From JBKBMT01 sp046295655 (GTDB lineage: Bacteria; Pseudomonadota; Alphaproteobacteria; Rhodobacterales; Rhodobacteraceae): a DNA stretch of 64,000 nucleotides. A program made the translations under genes and the position numbers. The stretch is taken from NCBI GenBank assembly GCA_046295655.1, contig JBKBMT010000001.1:1-64000 (forward strand), given 5' to 3'. Below the pieces are notes generated by a model. That model was given only the letters and a program-made list of their open reading frames with translations. It made no database searches and was not told where the DNA came from. The first letter of the stretch is position 1, and each line of letters starts with the position of its first letter. Positions 19,058 through 28,377 of the stretch are shown in pieces.

Positions 19058-19187
19058 GACTGCCTCCCTGCGTCGCTGGGTTCTTAGCCTCGCTTGTCGG
19101 GTGCGGCAACGGATTTGCGTCTTTCCCGCGACCGGCCAGTTGGCTAGCTTCGCCCGGCGCGGATGCGGCACAGCGACGGGGGCCCTG

Positions 19188-21836
19188 GTGGCAGCGGACA
19201 ACGGCACGACGCCGATGATGGCGCAGTATCTGAAGATCAAGGCCGAATATCCCGATGCCATCCTGTTCTACCGGATGGGCGACTTCTACGAGATGTTCTT
19301 CGACGACGCGGCGGCGGCGGCTTCCGCCCTGGACATCGCCCTGACGAAGCGCGGACAGCACATGGGCCAGGATATTCCGATGTGCGGGGTTCCTGTCGTC
19401 CGTGGCGAGGAGTATCTGCAGACCCTGATCCGCAAGGGTTTCCGCGTCGCCATCGCGGAACAGATGGAAGATCCGGCGGCCGCCCGGAAACGGGGCGCCA
19501 AGGCAGTCGTGCGCCGCGAGGTGGTGCGGCTGGTGACACCCGGGACGCTGACCGAGGACAGCCTGCTGGACGCACGGCGCAGCAACTTCCTCGCGGCCTA
19601 TGCCACCGCCCGCGATGAGGGGGCGCTGGCGTGGGTCGATGTCTCGACCGGCGAAATGCGGGTCGCACCCTGTCCGGTTTCGCGGCTTCCTGCTGAACTG
19701 GCACGGCTTTCGCCCAGCGAACTGCTCTTGCCTGAGGAGGTCGAAAGATCGCTGTTCTCGATCGCCGGAGAGGCAGGCGTCATCGTTACCGAACGCCCGC
19801 GCAGCGCCTTTGACAGCGTCGCATCGGATCGACGGCTTCGTGCGGTCTGGTCGGTCGCCTCGCTCGACGCTTTCGGGCGGTTTTCGCGGGCTGAGATTTC
19901 CGCCCTCGGCGCGCTGGCCGACTATCTCGACCTGACGCAGCGCGGCCGAATGCCGCTGTTGCGACGGCCGGTGCGGGAGGGTGCCGATCGCCTCATGCAG
20001 ATCGACGCGGCCACCCGACGGAACCTTGAGCTCACGCAGGCCCTTTCCGGCGGGCGCGAAGGCAGCCTGCTCTGGTCGGTTGACCGGACGCTGACTGCGG
20101 GAGGGGCGCGTCTGCTGGACCGCCGGTTGTCGGGTCCGTCGCGCGATCTGGGCCTGATACGCGACAGGCTTGCGGCCGTCGCCTATCTGGTATCCGGCGG
20201 GCCCTTGCGCGATCGGCTGCGCGACATGTTGCGCGGTGTGCCCGATATCGAACGCGCGGTCTCGCGGCTGGCGCTGGATCGCGGCGGACCACGGGACCTT
20301 GCCGCCGTTCGCCAGGCGATCGCGCAGGCAGAGGAGATGTCGGCCGCAATTCCTGCGGACGCGCCCCGTCTGCTTTCCGAGGCGGGATCTGCACTGGCTG
20401 GCCAGTCGGCGCTGGCGGGGCACCTGGCGTCGGCGCTGGTGGCAGCACCGCCGCTGCAGGTTCGCGACGGCGGTTTCGTGGCCGAGGGATTCGACCACGA
20501 GCTCGATGAAACCCGCAGACTGCGTGACGAAGGCCGCGGCGTCATCGCCGCGCTACAGGCCGAGTATGCCGCGGAGACCGGCATCCCCAGTCTGAAGATC
20601 CGGCATAACAATGTGCTGGGCTATTTCGTCGAGACCACGTCCGTCCATGCGCCCCGAATGCTCGCGCAACCGCTGTCGGACCGGTTTCTGCACCGGCAGA
20701 CGACTGCGAACCAGGTGCGTTTCACGACGCTGGAACTCGCCGAGCTCGAGTCCCGGATCCTGAACGCGGCCGATCACGCGCTGGCGCTCGAGAAGGCGAT
20801 ATTCGAAAGGCTTTCCGCGGCGGTTCTGCAGGCATCTTCCGACCTCGCGAGAATTTCGAACGCGCTTTCGGAAATCGACGTTCTATGCGCGCTGGCCGAG
20901 GTAGCGGTCGAGGGCGACTGGAGTCTGCCGCTGGTCGAGGAGGGAAATGCCTTTCTTGTGGCGGGCGGCCGGCATCCGGTCGTCGAACAGGCACTGCGGC
21001 GTAACGGTCAGTCCTTCGTCGCAAACGACTGCGCCTTGTCGGATGGCGACACGCCGGCGATCTGGTTGCTGACCGGCCCCAACATGGGCGGGAAGTCGAC
21101 CTTCCTCCGCCAGAACGCCCTGATCGCGCTGCTGGCGCAGGCCGGATCCTTCGTTCCTGCGGACAGCGCCCGGATCGGCGTGGTAAGTCAGCTTTTCAGC
21201 CGGGTTGGTGCGGCGGACGATCTGGCCCGCGGGCGTTCTACGTTCATGGTCGAGATGGTCGAAACCGCGGCGATCCTGAACCAGGCCGACAGTTCCGCAC
21301 TGGTCATCCTGGACGAGATAGGTCGCGGAACGGCGACCTGGGACGGGTTGTCGATTGCCTGGTCGGTGCTCGAGTATCTGCACGATGTGAACCGGTGCCG
21401 GGCGCTGTTCGCGACCCATTACCACGAATTGACCTCGCTGGCCGCACGTCTCCCGGGTGCCCGCAACGCGACCGTCGCCGTCAGGGAATGGGGCGGCGAA
21501 CTGGTGTTCCTGCATGAGGTACGGCCGGGCGCTGCGGACCGTTCCTACGGCGTGCAGGTGGCGCGCCTTGCCGGACTTCCCGGCGCGGTCATCGACCGCG
21601 CGCGCGCCGTCCTCGAGCTCCTCGAGCGGGACGGGCGCGACACCGGCGCGCGGACCGCGCTGATTGACGAGCTTCCGCTTTTTGCTGCGGCGCGCGCGAC
21701 GGAACCAACGCACCCTGTCCGATCCGCCGAAGCCGATCTGATCGCACGGATCCGGGCTCTGAACCCCGACGTGCTGAGCCCGAAACAGGCGCTCGATCTT
21801 CTGTACGAGCTTCGCGCCGATGCCGACCGGGTTTAG
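19188..21836 (+). CDS. mutS: DNA mismatch repair protein MutS
   Basis: MutS recognises mismatches and small loops and starts MutL-dependent repair. The product is 882 residues from the GTG at 19188. The mismatch-wedge Phe-x-Glu motif appears in RMGDFYEMF (Phe33, Glu35). The ATPase domain is complete: LTGPNMGGKSTFLRQNA, VILDEIGRGTATWDGLSIAW and ATHYHELTSLA, followed by a helical tail with ALDLLYELR for dimer and tetramer contacts. The start is uncertain between GTG 19188 and the internal ATG pair at 19215/19218; upstream ATGs would overlap maeB's leader. Its stop overlaps the convergent grpE stop by 4 bp. Confidence 0.95.
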   Translation: MAADNGTTPMMAQYLKIKAEYPDAILFYRMGDFYEMFFDDAAAAASALDIALTKRGQHMGQDIPMCGVPVVRGEEYLQTLIRKGFRVAIAEQMEDPAAARKRGAKAVVRREVVRLVTPGTLTEDSLLDARRSNFLAAYATARDEGALAWVDVSTGEMRVAPCPVSRLPAELARLSPSELLLPEEVERSLFSIAGEAGVIVTERPRSAFDSVASDRRLRAVWSVASLDAFGRFSRAEISALGALADYLDLTQRGRMPLLRRPVREGADRLMQIDAATRRNLELTQALSGGREGSLLWSVDRTLTAGGARLLDRRLSGPSRDLGLIRDRLAAVAYLVSGGPLRDRLRDMLRGVPDIERAVSRLALDRGGPRDLAAVRQAIAQAEEMSAAIPADAPRLLSEAGSALAGQSALAGHLASALVAAPPLQVRDGGFVAEGFDHELDETRRLRDEGRGVIAALQAEYAAETGIPSLKIRHNNVLGYFVETTSVHAPRMLAQPLSDRFLHRQTTANQVRFTTLELAELESRILNAADHALALEKAIFERLSAAVLQASSDLARISNALSEIDVLCALAEVAVEGDWSLPLVEEGNAFLVAGGRHPVVEQALRRNGQSFVANDCALSDGDTPAIWLLTGPNMGGKSTFLRQNALIALLAQAGSFVPADSARIGVVSQLFSRVGAADDLARGRSTFMVEMVETAAILNQADSSALVILDEIGRGTATWDGLSIAWSVLEYLHDVNRCRALFATHYHELTSLAARLPGARNATVAVREWGGELVFLHEVRPGAADRSYGVQVARLAGLPGAVIDRARAVLELLERDGRDTGARTALIDELPLFAAARATEPTHPVRSAEADLIARIRALNPDVLSPKQALDLLYELRADADRV

Positions 21837-22399
21837 CCGTTGTTCGACGAAACACCGACCTGCGCCGGGCGAAGCAGACGGTCGTGCAGCAGGAATCCCT
21901 CTGCCATCAGCTGGATGACCGTTCCGGCGGTGGTATCTGGGACGGGCGCCTCGAACATGGCCTGGTGAAGCAGGGGATCGAACGCATCGCCGGGCTGCGG
22001 CGCAACGATGGTGACCCCGTGACGCGCAAAGACCGACTGCAACTCGCGCAGTGTAAGCTCAACCCCTTCGATCAGACCCGGCGCGACGCTTCGCTGGTCG
22101 TCCGTCACCGCGTCGAGCGCACGACGCAGGTTGTCGTGGACCGGCAGAAGGTCTCTGGCAAGGCGCGAACTGCCATACTGTTCCGCCTCTCTCCGGTCGC
22201 GTTCGGCACGTTTCCGCGCGTTCTCGGCATCCGCCAGCGCGCGCATGAACCGGTCGCGCAAGTCGTCGCGCTCGGCACGCAACGCATCCAGCTCGCTGGT
22301 TTCGGCCACAGCTTCCGTGGCTGCCGCTTCGTTGGCGGTGTCTTGTTCCTGAAACGCCGGTTGTTGTGACATCGTGTCCTTCTTGTCTTCGCTCTGCAT
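21833..22399 (-). CDS. grpE: Nucleotide exchange factor GrpE
   Basis: GrpE releases ADP from DnaK in the Hsp70 cycle. The 188-residue product has an acidic, disordered N terminus, a long charged coiled coil (about 35-90; ALADAENARKRAERDRREAE), and a C-terminal beta domain with HGVTIVAPQPGDAFDP and HQAMFEAP. The ATG at 22399 lies 2 bp after the hrcA stop; a TTG two codons earlier is also in frame. Co-location with hrcA indicates a two-gene heat-shock unit; no sigma32 element could be recognised in front of hrcA. Confidence 0.95.
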   Translation of the reverse strand: MQSEDKKDTMSQQPAFQEQDTANEAAATEAVAETSELDALRAERDDLRDRFMRALADAENARKRAERDRREAEQYGSSRLARDLLPVHDNLRRALDAVTDDQRSVAPGLIEGVELTLRELQSVFARHGVTIVAPQPGDAFDPLLHQAMFEAPVPDTTAGTVIQLMAEGFLLHDRLLRPAQVGVSSNNG

Positions 22400-22401
22400 C
22401 G

Positions 22402-23472
22402 TCAAACCTGCCCACGGTCCGAAACCAGCCTGCCGACCAGTTGCGCGGTGTAATCGACGATCGGCACGATCCGTCCGTAGTTCAGCCTTGTCGGCCCGAT
22501 CACGCCGATGGCACCGACGATCTTTCGTTCCGAGTTCATATATGGAGAAACCACCAGAGTGGAACCCGTCAGCGAAAAAAGCTTGTTCTCGGACCCTATG
22601 AAAATGCGGACTCCGTCGCCGGATTCGGTGAGTTCGAGAAAGTCCGCGATATCGCGCTTTCGTTCCAGATCGTCGAAAAGAGAGCGGAGCCTCTCCAGTT
22701 CCGTAGCCTCGTCGCTACCGGGTATCAGGTTTGCCCTTCCGCGAACGATCAGCCGTTCCTGCGGCAATCCGGCATTTTCCCATACCGCAAGTCCCTTCTC
22801 GACCAGATCGCCGGCGACCGCATCAATTTCGCGTCGGTGCCGCGCCAGGTCGGCGGCAATATCGCGGCGCAGATCGGATAGTGTGCGGCCTTCTGCCTTG
22901 GAATTCAGAAAGTTGGCCGCCTCACGCAGCGCCGCAGCGGTTATGCCTGTCGGCGGTGTGAAGATCCGGTTCTCGACATGCCCGTCGGCGAACACCAGAA
23001 CCGCGAGCGTCCGGTCGGGCGCGAGACTGACGAACTCGATATGACGGATCGGCGCCTCGTGCTTTGGCATCAATACGAGACTCGCGCCACGGGTGAGGGC
23101 CGACAGCGTCGAGCCCACCGCATCCAGCAGCGATTCCACATCGGCCCCGCCGTTACCCACGGTCGCGTCGATCCGCATCCGGTCCTCGGCTTCCGGTTCG
23201 CCAACCTCCAGAAGACTGTCGACGAACAGACGGAGGCCTAGCTGGGTCGGAACCCGACCTGCCGAGACGTGCGGACTGTCCAGAAGGCCGAGATACTCGA
23301 GGTCCTGCATGACGTTCCGAATCGTCGCCGCCGACACCTTTTCCGACATGGTGCGGGTCAGGGTGCGCGAGCCCACCGGGTCGCCGGATTGAAGGTAGCC
23401 TTCGACGACCCGCCGGAACACTTCGCGGCTTCGAGTGTTCAGGTCGGAGAGGAGTTTGCTGCTATCCGTCAT
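22402..23472 (-). CDS. hrcA: Heat-inducible transcription repressor HrcA
   Basis: HrcA represses groESL and sometimes dnaK operons by binding the CIRCE inverted repeat, with its activity depending on GroEL. The 356-residue protein has the N-terminal winged helix (REVFRRVVEGYLQSGDPVGS, then TIRNVMQDLEYLGLLDSPH) and the GAF-like and C-terminal segments ending in GVIGPTRLNYGRIVPIVDYT. No CIRCE element was seen near this operon, so its targets should be elsewhere. It is divergent from rph, with 110 bp in between. Confidence 0.97.
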   Translation of the reverse strand: MTDSSKLLSDLNTRSREVFRRVVEGYLQSGDPVGSRTLTRTMSEKVSAATIRNVMQDLEYLGLLDSPHVSAGRVPTQLGLRLFVDSLLEVGEPEAEDRMRIDATVGNGGADVESLLDAVGSTLSALTRGASLVLMPKHEAPIRHIEFVSLAPDRTLAVLVFADGHVENRIFTPPTGITAAALREAANFLNSKAEGRTLSDLRRDIAADLARHRREIDAVAGDLVEKGLAVWENAGLPQERLIVRGRANLIPGSDEATELERLRSLFDDLERKRDIADFLELTESGDGVRIFIGSENKLFSLTGSTLVVSPYMNSERKIVGAIGVIGPTRLNYGRIVPIVDYTAQLVGRLVSDRGQV

Positions 23473-23528
23473 CGGTCATCTTCACGCATCTGCATTGCGG
23501 CCCGGATAGAACCGACTCGCCAGAGGGG

Positions 23529-23558
23529 TTGCACTGAATTTGGGGGAAAGGATATTCG
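23529..23558 (+). promoter_or_regulatory. Possible promoter of rph-rdgB-hemW
   Basis: TTGCAC (23529-23534) and TATTCG (23553-23558) are separated by 18 bp and stand 25 bp before the rph start. Both hexamers match sigma70 consensus only partly. Confidence 0.4.
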
Positions 23559-23582
23559 GCGCAAGTAGCGTCAGGAGGATCC

Positions 23583-24296
23583 ATGCGCCCGTCCGGTCGA
23601 AAACCCGCAGAGCTGAGGCCGGTCACCATCGAGACCGGCGTCGTCCACCACGCAGAGGGATCCTGCCTGATCCGGATGGGCGACACGGCCGTGCTGTGTA
23701 CGGCAACCGTCGAGGACAAGCCTCCTGCATTCCTGAAGGGGACGGGTCTCGGCTGGGTAACCGCCGAATATGGAATGCTCCCCAGGGCCACAAGCTCACG
23801 CACAAGACGCGAAGCGGTTGTTGGCCGGCAGCAGGGACGAACGGTCGAGATCCAGCGCCTGATCGGTCGTGCCTTGCGGGCCGCGACCGATCGCTCGGCG
23901 CTGGGCGAAAGGCAGATCGTCATCGATTGCGACGTGATTCAGGCCGATGCGGGGACCCGTTGCGCGGCAATCACCGGGGGGTGGGTCGCTCTCCGGCTTG
24001 CTGTCAACAAGCTCATTGCTTCGGGAATGATCCGGTCGGACCCTTTGACGGATACGGTGGCCGCCGTTTCCTGTGGGCTGTTCGGAGGCGTGCCGGTGCT
24101 GGACCTTGATTATGCCGAGGACAGTGTTGCCGGAAGTGATGGCAATTTCGTGCTGACAGGAAACGGGTCGCTGGTCGAGGTCCAGGTTTCGGCGGAAGGA
24201 TCTGTGTTCAGCCAGGACCAGATGATCGCCCTTCTCGATCTGGCACGACTGGGCTGCGCCGAACTCGCCGTGGCGCAACGGGCGGCGACCCGATGA
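23583..24296 (+). CDS. rph: Ribonuclease PH
   Basis: RNase PH is a phosphate-dependent 3'-5' exoribonuclease that trims tRNA 3' ends. The 237-residue product has the family N terminus MRPSGRKPAELRPVTIETG, the phosphate-binding block SSRTRREAVVGRQQGRTVEI (arginines near 87) and VIDCDVIQADAGTRCAAITG with the metal-binding aspartates. The C terminus is intact, unlike the frameshifted E. coli K-12 gene. A strong AGGAGG precedes the ATG. The stop overlaps rdgB as ATGA. Confidence 0.97.
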   Translation: MRPSGRKPAELRPVTIETGVVHHAEGSCLIRMGDTAVLCTATVEDKPPAFLKGTGLGWVTAEYGMLPRATSSRTRREAVVGRQQGRTVEIQRLIGRALRAATDRSALGERQIVIDCDVIQADAGTRCAAITGGWVALRLAVNKLIASGMIRSDPLTDTVAAVSCGLFGGVPVLDLDYAEDSVAGSDGNFVLTGNGSLVEVQVSAEGSVFSQDQMIALLDLARLGCAELAVAQRAATR

Positions 24297-24904
24297 CGCG
24301 CGGTCTGAAGGCGGGCAGGCTTCTCGTAGCCACCCACAATACAGGCAAGGTCGAGGAGTTTCGCAGGATCCTCGAACCGAAAGGTATCGAGGTCCTTGCT
24401 GGTTCGGACCTGGGACTCAGGGCCCCGGCGGAGACCGAAAACAGCTTCGAGGGGAACGCGCGGGTCAAGGCGGTTGCCGCCGCTGCGGCCACGGGCCTTC
24501 CCGCGCTTGCCGACGATTCAGGGTTGGCCATCGATGCGCTGGGCGGACGACCCGGCATTCACACGGCCGACTGGGCCGAAATCGGCGGAGAACGCGATTT
24601 CGGACATGCCATGCGTCGCGCGCATGAAGAACTGAGTGCGTCCGGTGCGCCGGAGCCGTGGGCATGTCGTTTCGTTTGCGCCCTCGCCCTGTGCTGGCCC
24701 GATGGACACTGCGAAACCTTCGTCGGAACGGTGGAGGGAACCTTCGTCTGGCCCCCGCGGGGTGTGATGGGCCACGGATACGATCCCGTCTTTGTACCCG
24801 CCGGGCGAAGCAGGACCTTTGCGGAGATGTCCGCGGCCGAGAAGGACGCAATCAGCCACCGCAGCAGCGCCATTGCTGCGCTTCTTGCGCGTTGTTTCAC
24901 GTGA
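24293..24904 (+). CDS. rdgB: XTP/dITP diphosphatase (non-canonical purine NTP pyrophosphatase)
   Basis: The enzyme hydrolyses dITP, ITP and XTP to keep deaminated purines out of nucleic acids. The 203-residue product shows the Ham1 family motifs: LLVATHNTGKVEEFRRIL, ENSFEGNARVKA, LPALADDSGLAIDALGG, GHGYDPVFVP and a C-terminal SHRSSA. Its last codons (TTC ACG TGA) are part of a perfect parS palindrome, and the stop overlaps the hemW GTG start. Confidence 0.96.
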   Translation: MTRGLKAGRLLVATHNTGKVEEFRRILEPKGIEVLAGSDLGLRAPAETENSFEGNARVKAVAAAAATGLPALADDSGLAIDALGGRPGIHTADWAEIGGERDFGHAMRRAHEELSASGAPEPWACRFVCALALCWPDGHCETFVGTVEGTFVWPPRGVMGHGYDPVFVPAGRSRTFAEMSAAEKDAISHRSSAIAALLARCFT

Positions 24905-24908
24905 AACA
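24893..24908. promoter_or_regulatory. parS: parS centromere site 1
   Basis: TGTTTCACGTGAAACA is a perfect match to the canonical 16-bp chromosomal parS palindrome bound by ParB. It spans the rdgB stop and the hemW start codon, 1.2 kb from the 3' end of parB. Confidence 0.93.
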
Positions 24909-26067
24909 CGCTGAACCTCGAACCGGGCGCGCCTTCGGGCTCTATGTCCACTGGCCATTCTGCGAATCCAAGTGCCCCTATTGCGACTTCAACAGTCACG
25001 TTGCGGCCGGGATCGACCATGACCGATGGCTGCGGGCCTACCTGTCAGAGATCGAACGCCTTGGCCGTGAATTGCCGGCGCTCCGGCTTCAGACCATCTT
25101 CTTCGGCGGCGGCACCCCGTCGCTCATGTCGCCCGAAACCGTTCATGCGGTTGTTGACAGCGCGCGCCACGCCTGGCCGGGTTCGAACGATCTGGAAGTC
25201 ACCCTGGAGGCAAACCCCGGTTCTTCCGACCGGGACAGGTTCCGGGCCTTTGCTCAGGCGGGGGTTAACAGGATATCCATCGGTGTTCAGTCGCTGCGGG
25301 ACGATGCGCTTGTCCAACTGGGACGGCGACATACGGTGCGCGACGCGAGGCGTGCGATAGAGGCCGGCCTCGAGACGTTCGGGCGGGTGAGTATCGACTT
25401 GATCTATGCGCGGCAGCACCAGACGGCGAGCGAGTGGCGAGCGGAGCTGGCCGAGGGCCTCGCCACCGGAGTCAGCCACCTCTCGCTTTATCAGCTCACC
25501 ATCGAGGACGGCACGGTCTTTCAGCGACGCCGGGCTGCAGGCCACCTCACTGGGCTTCCGTCGGATGAGCTTGCTGCCGCCCTTTACGAAATGACCCAGG
25601 AGGCTTGCGCCGCAGCGGGCCGGCCGGCCTACGAGGTCTCGAACCACGCAACGCCGGGCGAGGAGTGTCGGCACAACCTTCTCTACTGGTCATCGGCCGA
25701 CTACGCCGGCATAGGGCCCGGCGCTCACGGTCGCCTGACGCTATCTGGCGAGCGCGTCGCCACCGAATGCATACGCGAACCGATACCGTGGCTGCGCAGG
25801 GTCGAAGCAGCCGGCAGCGGAGAACACCCGCGCATCGTCCTGCCGGCAGCAGAGCAGTTCATGGAGTTCCTTCTCATGGGGATGCGCCTGTCCCACGGCA
25901 TCGATCTCGTCGAAGCCGCCCGGCTCGATCCCGATGGCCTCGATCAGGATGCGACAAGCGAAATGATCGATGACGACCTGGTGGTGTTGCACGACGGTCG
26001 TCTGTCCGCCACACCAAGAGGTCGGCTTCTCCTGAACACCCTCATCGCCCGGATGCTCGCGCGCTAG
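24901..26067 (+). CDS. hemW: Radical SAM heme chaperone HemW (coproporphyrinogen III oxidase-like)
   Basis: HemW is a radical SAM protein that binds heme and delivers it to membrane targets; it was long annotated as a second HemN. The 388-residue product has the cluster motif PFCESKCPYCDF (CxxxCxxC) near residue 25, FFGGGTPSLM for SAM binding, and RISIGVQSLRDDAL. It lacks the N-terminal extension of true HemN. The GTG at 24901 overlaps the rdgB stop as GTGA and is supplied by the centre of the parS site. Its stop overlaps the convergent parB stop by 4 bp. Confidence 0.93.
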   Translation: MKHAEPRTGRAFGLYVHWPFCESKCPYCDFNSHVAAGIDHDRWLRAYLSEIERLGRELPALRLQTIFFGGGTPSLMSPETVHAVVDSARHAWPGSNDLEVTLEANPGSSDRDRFRAFAQAGVNRISIGVQSLRDDALVQLGRRHTVRDARRAIEAGLETFGRVSIDLIYARQHQTASEWRAELAEGLATGVSHLSLYQLTIEDGTVFQRRRAAGHLTGLPSDELAAALYEMTQEACAAAGRPAYEVSNHATPGEECRHNLLYWSSADYAGIGPGAHGRLTLSGERVATECIREPIPWLRRVEAAGSGEHPRIVLPAAEQFMEFLLMGMRLSHGIDLVEAARLDPDGLDQDATSEMIDDDLVVLHDGRLSATPRGRLLLNTLIARMLAR

Positions 26068-26945
26068 TCCGCGCCGATGGTCGACGACAGAAGCCCGCAG
26101 ATGCGGTCAAGCTGTTCGAGATCGCGGTAGCGCAGGATGATCCGGCCGCCGCCGGACCTGGGATCATGTTCGATCAGAACCTCGCATCCGATCTGCGCTG
26201 CAAGGTCCGACTCGAGCGCCCGTGTGTCAGCGTCCTTCTCTTCGCGCGGCTTCCGCGGTGTCGCCCCGGACTTCGAGCGCCGCGCGAGATCCTCCACGGC
26301 ACGCACGCTCAATCGTTCCCGCGCAGCCCGTGCGGCAAGTGAAACGGGATCCTCGACCGTCAGCAGCGCCCGGGCATGCCCCGCCGTGATCTCGCCGTTC
26401 ATCACCATCTGCTGAACCTCGGCGGGCAGTCCGAGCAAGCGCAGCGCATTCGCCACATAGCTCCGGCTTTTCCCGACCGCCTCGGCGACCATCTCCTGGG
26501 TGTGGCCGAATCTCTCGATCAGGCTGTGCAGCGCCTGGGCTTCCTCGATCGGCGAAAGCTCCTCGCGCTGGATGTTCTCGATGATTGCGACTTCAAGCAC
26601 TTCCTGGTCGGTGAACTCGCGGATGATCACCGGCAATTCATGGAAGCGTGCAAGCTGTGCTGCCCGCCAGCGCCGCTCTCCGGCCACGATCTGGAACGCA
26701 CCGCCCTGGGTTCGAACGACGAGAGGTTGCAGTATGCCGTTGCGTTCGATCGAGGCCGCAAGCTCGCGGAGTGCCTCCTCTGGAAAAGCTTTTCGTGGCT
26801 GGTTCGGGTTCGGTTCGATCCGCTCGATCGGGACCATGCGCACGAGCGACGCGCTCTCGCTTTCGCTCGAACTGCCCGGCCCGAGCTCTGCCATCAGGGC
26901 CGACAGCCCGCGACCCAAGCCCCGCCTCTCGGCCTTCCGGTCCAT
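26064..26945 (-). CDS. parB: Chromosome-partitioning protein ParB
   Basis: ParB is a CTP-dependent clamp that loads at parS and spreads to form the partition complex. The 293-residue product has the ParA-interacting N terminus (RRGLGRGLSALMAE), the CTPase/ParB fold with NPNQPRKAF, ENIQREELSPIEEA and VAGERRWRAAQLA, a parS-reading helix-turn-helix (GKSRSYVANALRLLGLP), and a C-terminal dimerisation domain. It follows parA by 3 bp. Three perfect parS sites lie within about 3.3 kb of the gene. Confidence 0.97.
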   Translation of the reverse strand: MDRKAERRGLGRGLSALMAELGPGSSSESESASLVRMVPIERIEPNPNQPRKAFPEEALRELAASIERNGILQPLVVRTQGGAFQIVAGERRWRAAQLARFHELPVIIREFTDQEVLEVAIIENIQREELSPIEEAQALHSLIERFGHTQEMVAEAVGKSRSYVANALRLLGLPAEVQQMVMNGEITAGHARALLTVEDPVSLAARAARERLSVRAVEDLARRSKSGATPRKPREEKDADTRALESDLAAQIGCEVLIEHDPRSGGGRIILRYRDLEQLDRICGLLSSTIGAD

Positions 26946-26948
26946 CCT

Positions 26949-27764
26949 TCACCTCTCCGCAGTAAGTGCCTCGTGACGCGCCAGGATCTCGCGCGCAGCC
27001 GACATGTATGCGATGCTCCCCCTCGATTGCGCATCGTACTCGAGGATTGTCTTGCCGAACGAGGGGGCTTCGCTCAACCGCACATTTCTCGGAATGACGG
27101 TCGCGAAAACGAGCGGTCCCAACGTCTCCCGCACGTCGCGCTCCACCTGTTGCGCAAGCCGGTTCCGCCCGTCGGCCATTGTAATCAGGACGCCTTCGAT
27201 CCTCAGCGAAGGATTGGCTGTGCGCCGCACCTCGCGCACCGTCAGCATAAGCTGCGATAGGCCCTCCAATGCATAGAACTCGGCCTGCAATGGAACGAGA
27301 ACCGAATCGGCGGCCACAAGTGCATTCACGGTCAGCAGGCTGAGCGACGGCGGGCAGTCGATCAACACGTAATCCAGGTTCGCCGTCGAAAAGAACGGTG
27401 CGGACAAGGCGTCCTTCAGAAGATGCAACCGACGCTCGGCGGAAACCAGTGCAATGTCTGCCGAAGCGAGATCGCTGCCCGAGGGAACGATCGAAAGGCC
27501 CCGAATCCGGGTCGGCCTGACAACTTCCGCGGGCGGCCGGACGCCGAACAGGAAGTCATACGTCGTCACGCCCCGTTCGGAGACCTCGATTCCCAGGCCG
27601 GTCGACGCATTTCCCTGCGGGTCGAGATCCACGATCAGCACGTTCTTTCCGCACTCTACCAGTGCGGCCGCCAGATTGATCGCCGTGGTTGTCTTGCCGA
27701 CCCCGCCCTTCTGGTTGGCAACGGCAATTACCCGCGGGAGGCCATACCGCTCATCTGTTGACAT
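26949..27764 (-). CDS. parA: Chromosome-partitioning ATPase ParA
   Basis: ParA is a deviant-Walker ATPase that forms the gradient along which ParB-bound origins move. The 271-residue product has AVANQKGGVGKTTTAINLA with the signature lysine, VDLDPQGNASTG, and LDYVLIDCPPSLSLLTVNAL. It overlaps rsmG by 14 bp and lies just before parB, the usual mnmG-rsmG-parA-parB order of origin-proximal regions. Confidence 0.97.
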   Translation of the reverse strand: MSTDERYGLPRVIAVANQKGGVGKTTTAINLAAALVECGKNVLIVDLDPQGNASTGLGIEVSERGVTTYDFLFGVRPPAEVVRPTRIRGLSIVPSGSDLASADIALVSAERRLHLLKDALSAPFFSTANLDYVLIDCPPSLSLLTVNALVAADSVLVPLQAEFYALEGLSQLMLTVREVRRTANPSLRIEGVLITMADGRNRLAQQVERDVRETLGPLVFATVIPRNVRLSEAPSFGKTILEYDAQSRGSIAYMSAAREILARHEALTAER

Positions 27765-28377
27765 GCTCGACGCCCCAGACCTTCAGAATCGCTGCCCCCG
27801 AACAGGTTACGCTGGGAATCGCCTCGAACTCGAATCGACACACCGAGCGCGCCTCATCGATCTCCTTCTTGAACTGCTCACCTTTCGGAAGCAAGGCAAA
27901 CCCATCGGGCGCAAGATGCCGGGCTATGAGCGGCAGCAACTTCCCAAGTCCCGCAACCGCACGCGCGCTCACCACCTCCGCCTCCACGGGCGCGATCCGT
28001 CCTGCATCGCCTTCGACCACCTGTATCTCGAGACCCAGGTCCCTGCTGGCAAAGTGAAGAAATGCCGCCTTTCGGCGGTCGCGCTCGACAAGCAGCAACC
28101 GCTCGCCGAATCCACGGCGCATGATCCCGACGACGAGGCCCGGAAATCCGCCGCCGCTTCCGATGTCCAGCCAGGGACCCCTCGAGCGTGACGGGATCAG
28201 TGCACACTGGGCGCTGTCGAGCACGTGGCGCTCCCACACACGAGAGAGTTCGTTAGGGGCCAACAGGTTGATCGTGCTGTTCCACTTGCTCACCAGGCAG
28301 ACAAACCTGTCGAGCAGCGCCCATGTTTCACGTGAAACATCCACCCCGAGCCGGGCCGAAAGATCGGAAGGGTTCAT
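27751..28377 (-). CDS. rsmG: 16S rRNA (guanine(527)-N(7))-methyltransferase RsmG (GidB)
   Basis: RsmG methylates G527 of 16S rRNA with SAM. The 208-residue product has the SAM-binding LDIGSGGGFPGLV near residue 65 and the LNLLAP-type motif (STINLLAPNEL) upstream of it. I chose the ATG at 28377, which overlaps the mnmG stop as ATGA, over a longer frame that starts inside mnmG. A parS palindrome is embedded in codons 13-18, encoding VSRET. Confidence 0.95.
   Translation of the reverse strand: MNPSDLSARLGVDVSRETWALLDRFVCLVSKWNSTINLLAPNELSRVWERHVLDSAQCALIPSRSRGPWLDIGSGGGFPGLVVGIMRRGFGERLLLVERDRRKAAFLHFASRDLGLEIQVVEGDAGRIAPVEAEVVSARAVAGLGKLLPLIARHLAPDGFALLPKGEQFKKEIDEARSVCRFEFEAIPSVTCSGAAILKVWGVEHVNR
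28324..28339. promoter_or_regulatory. parS: parS centromere site 2
   Basis: A second perfect TGTTTCACGTGAAACA lies inside the 5' part of rsmG, where it is read as the codons for Val-Ser-Arg-Glu-Thr. It is about 0.55 kb upstream of the parA start. Confidence 0.93.
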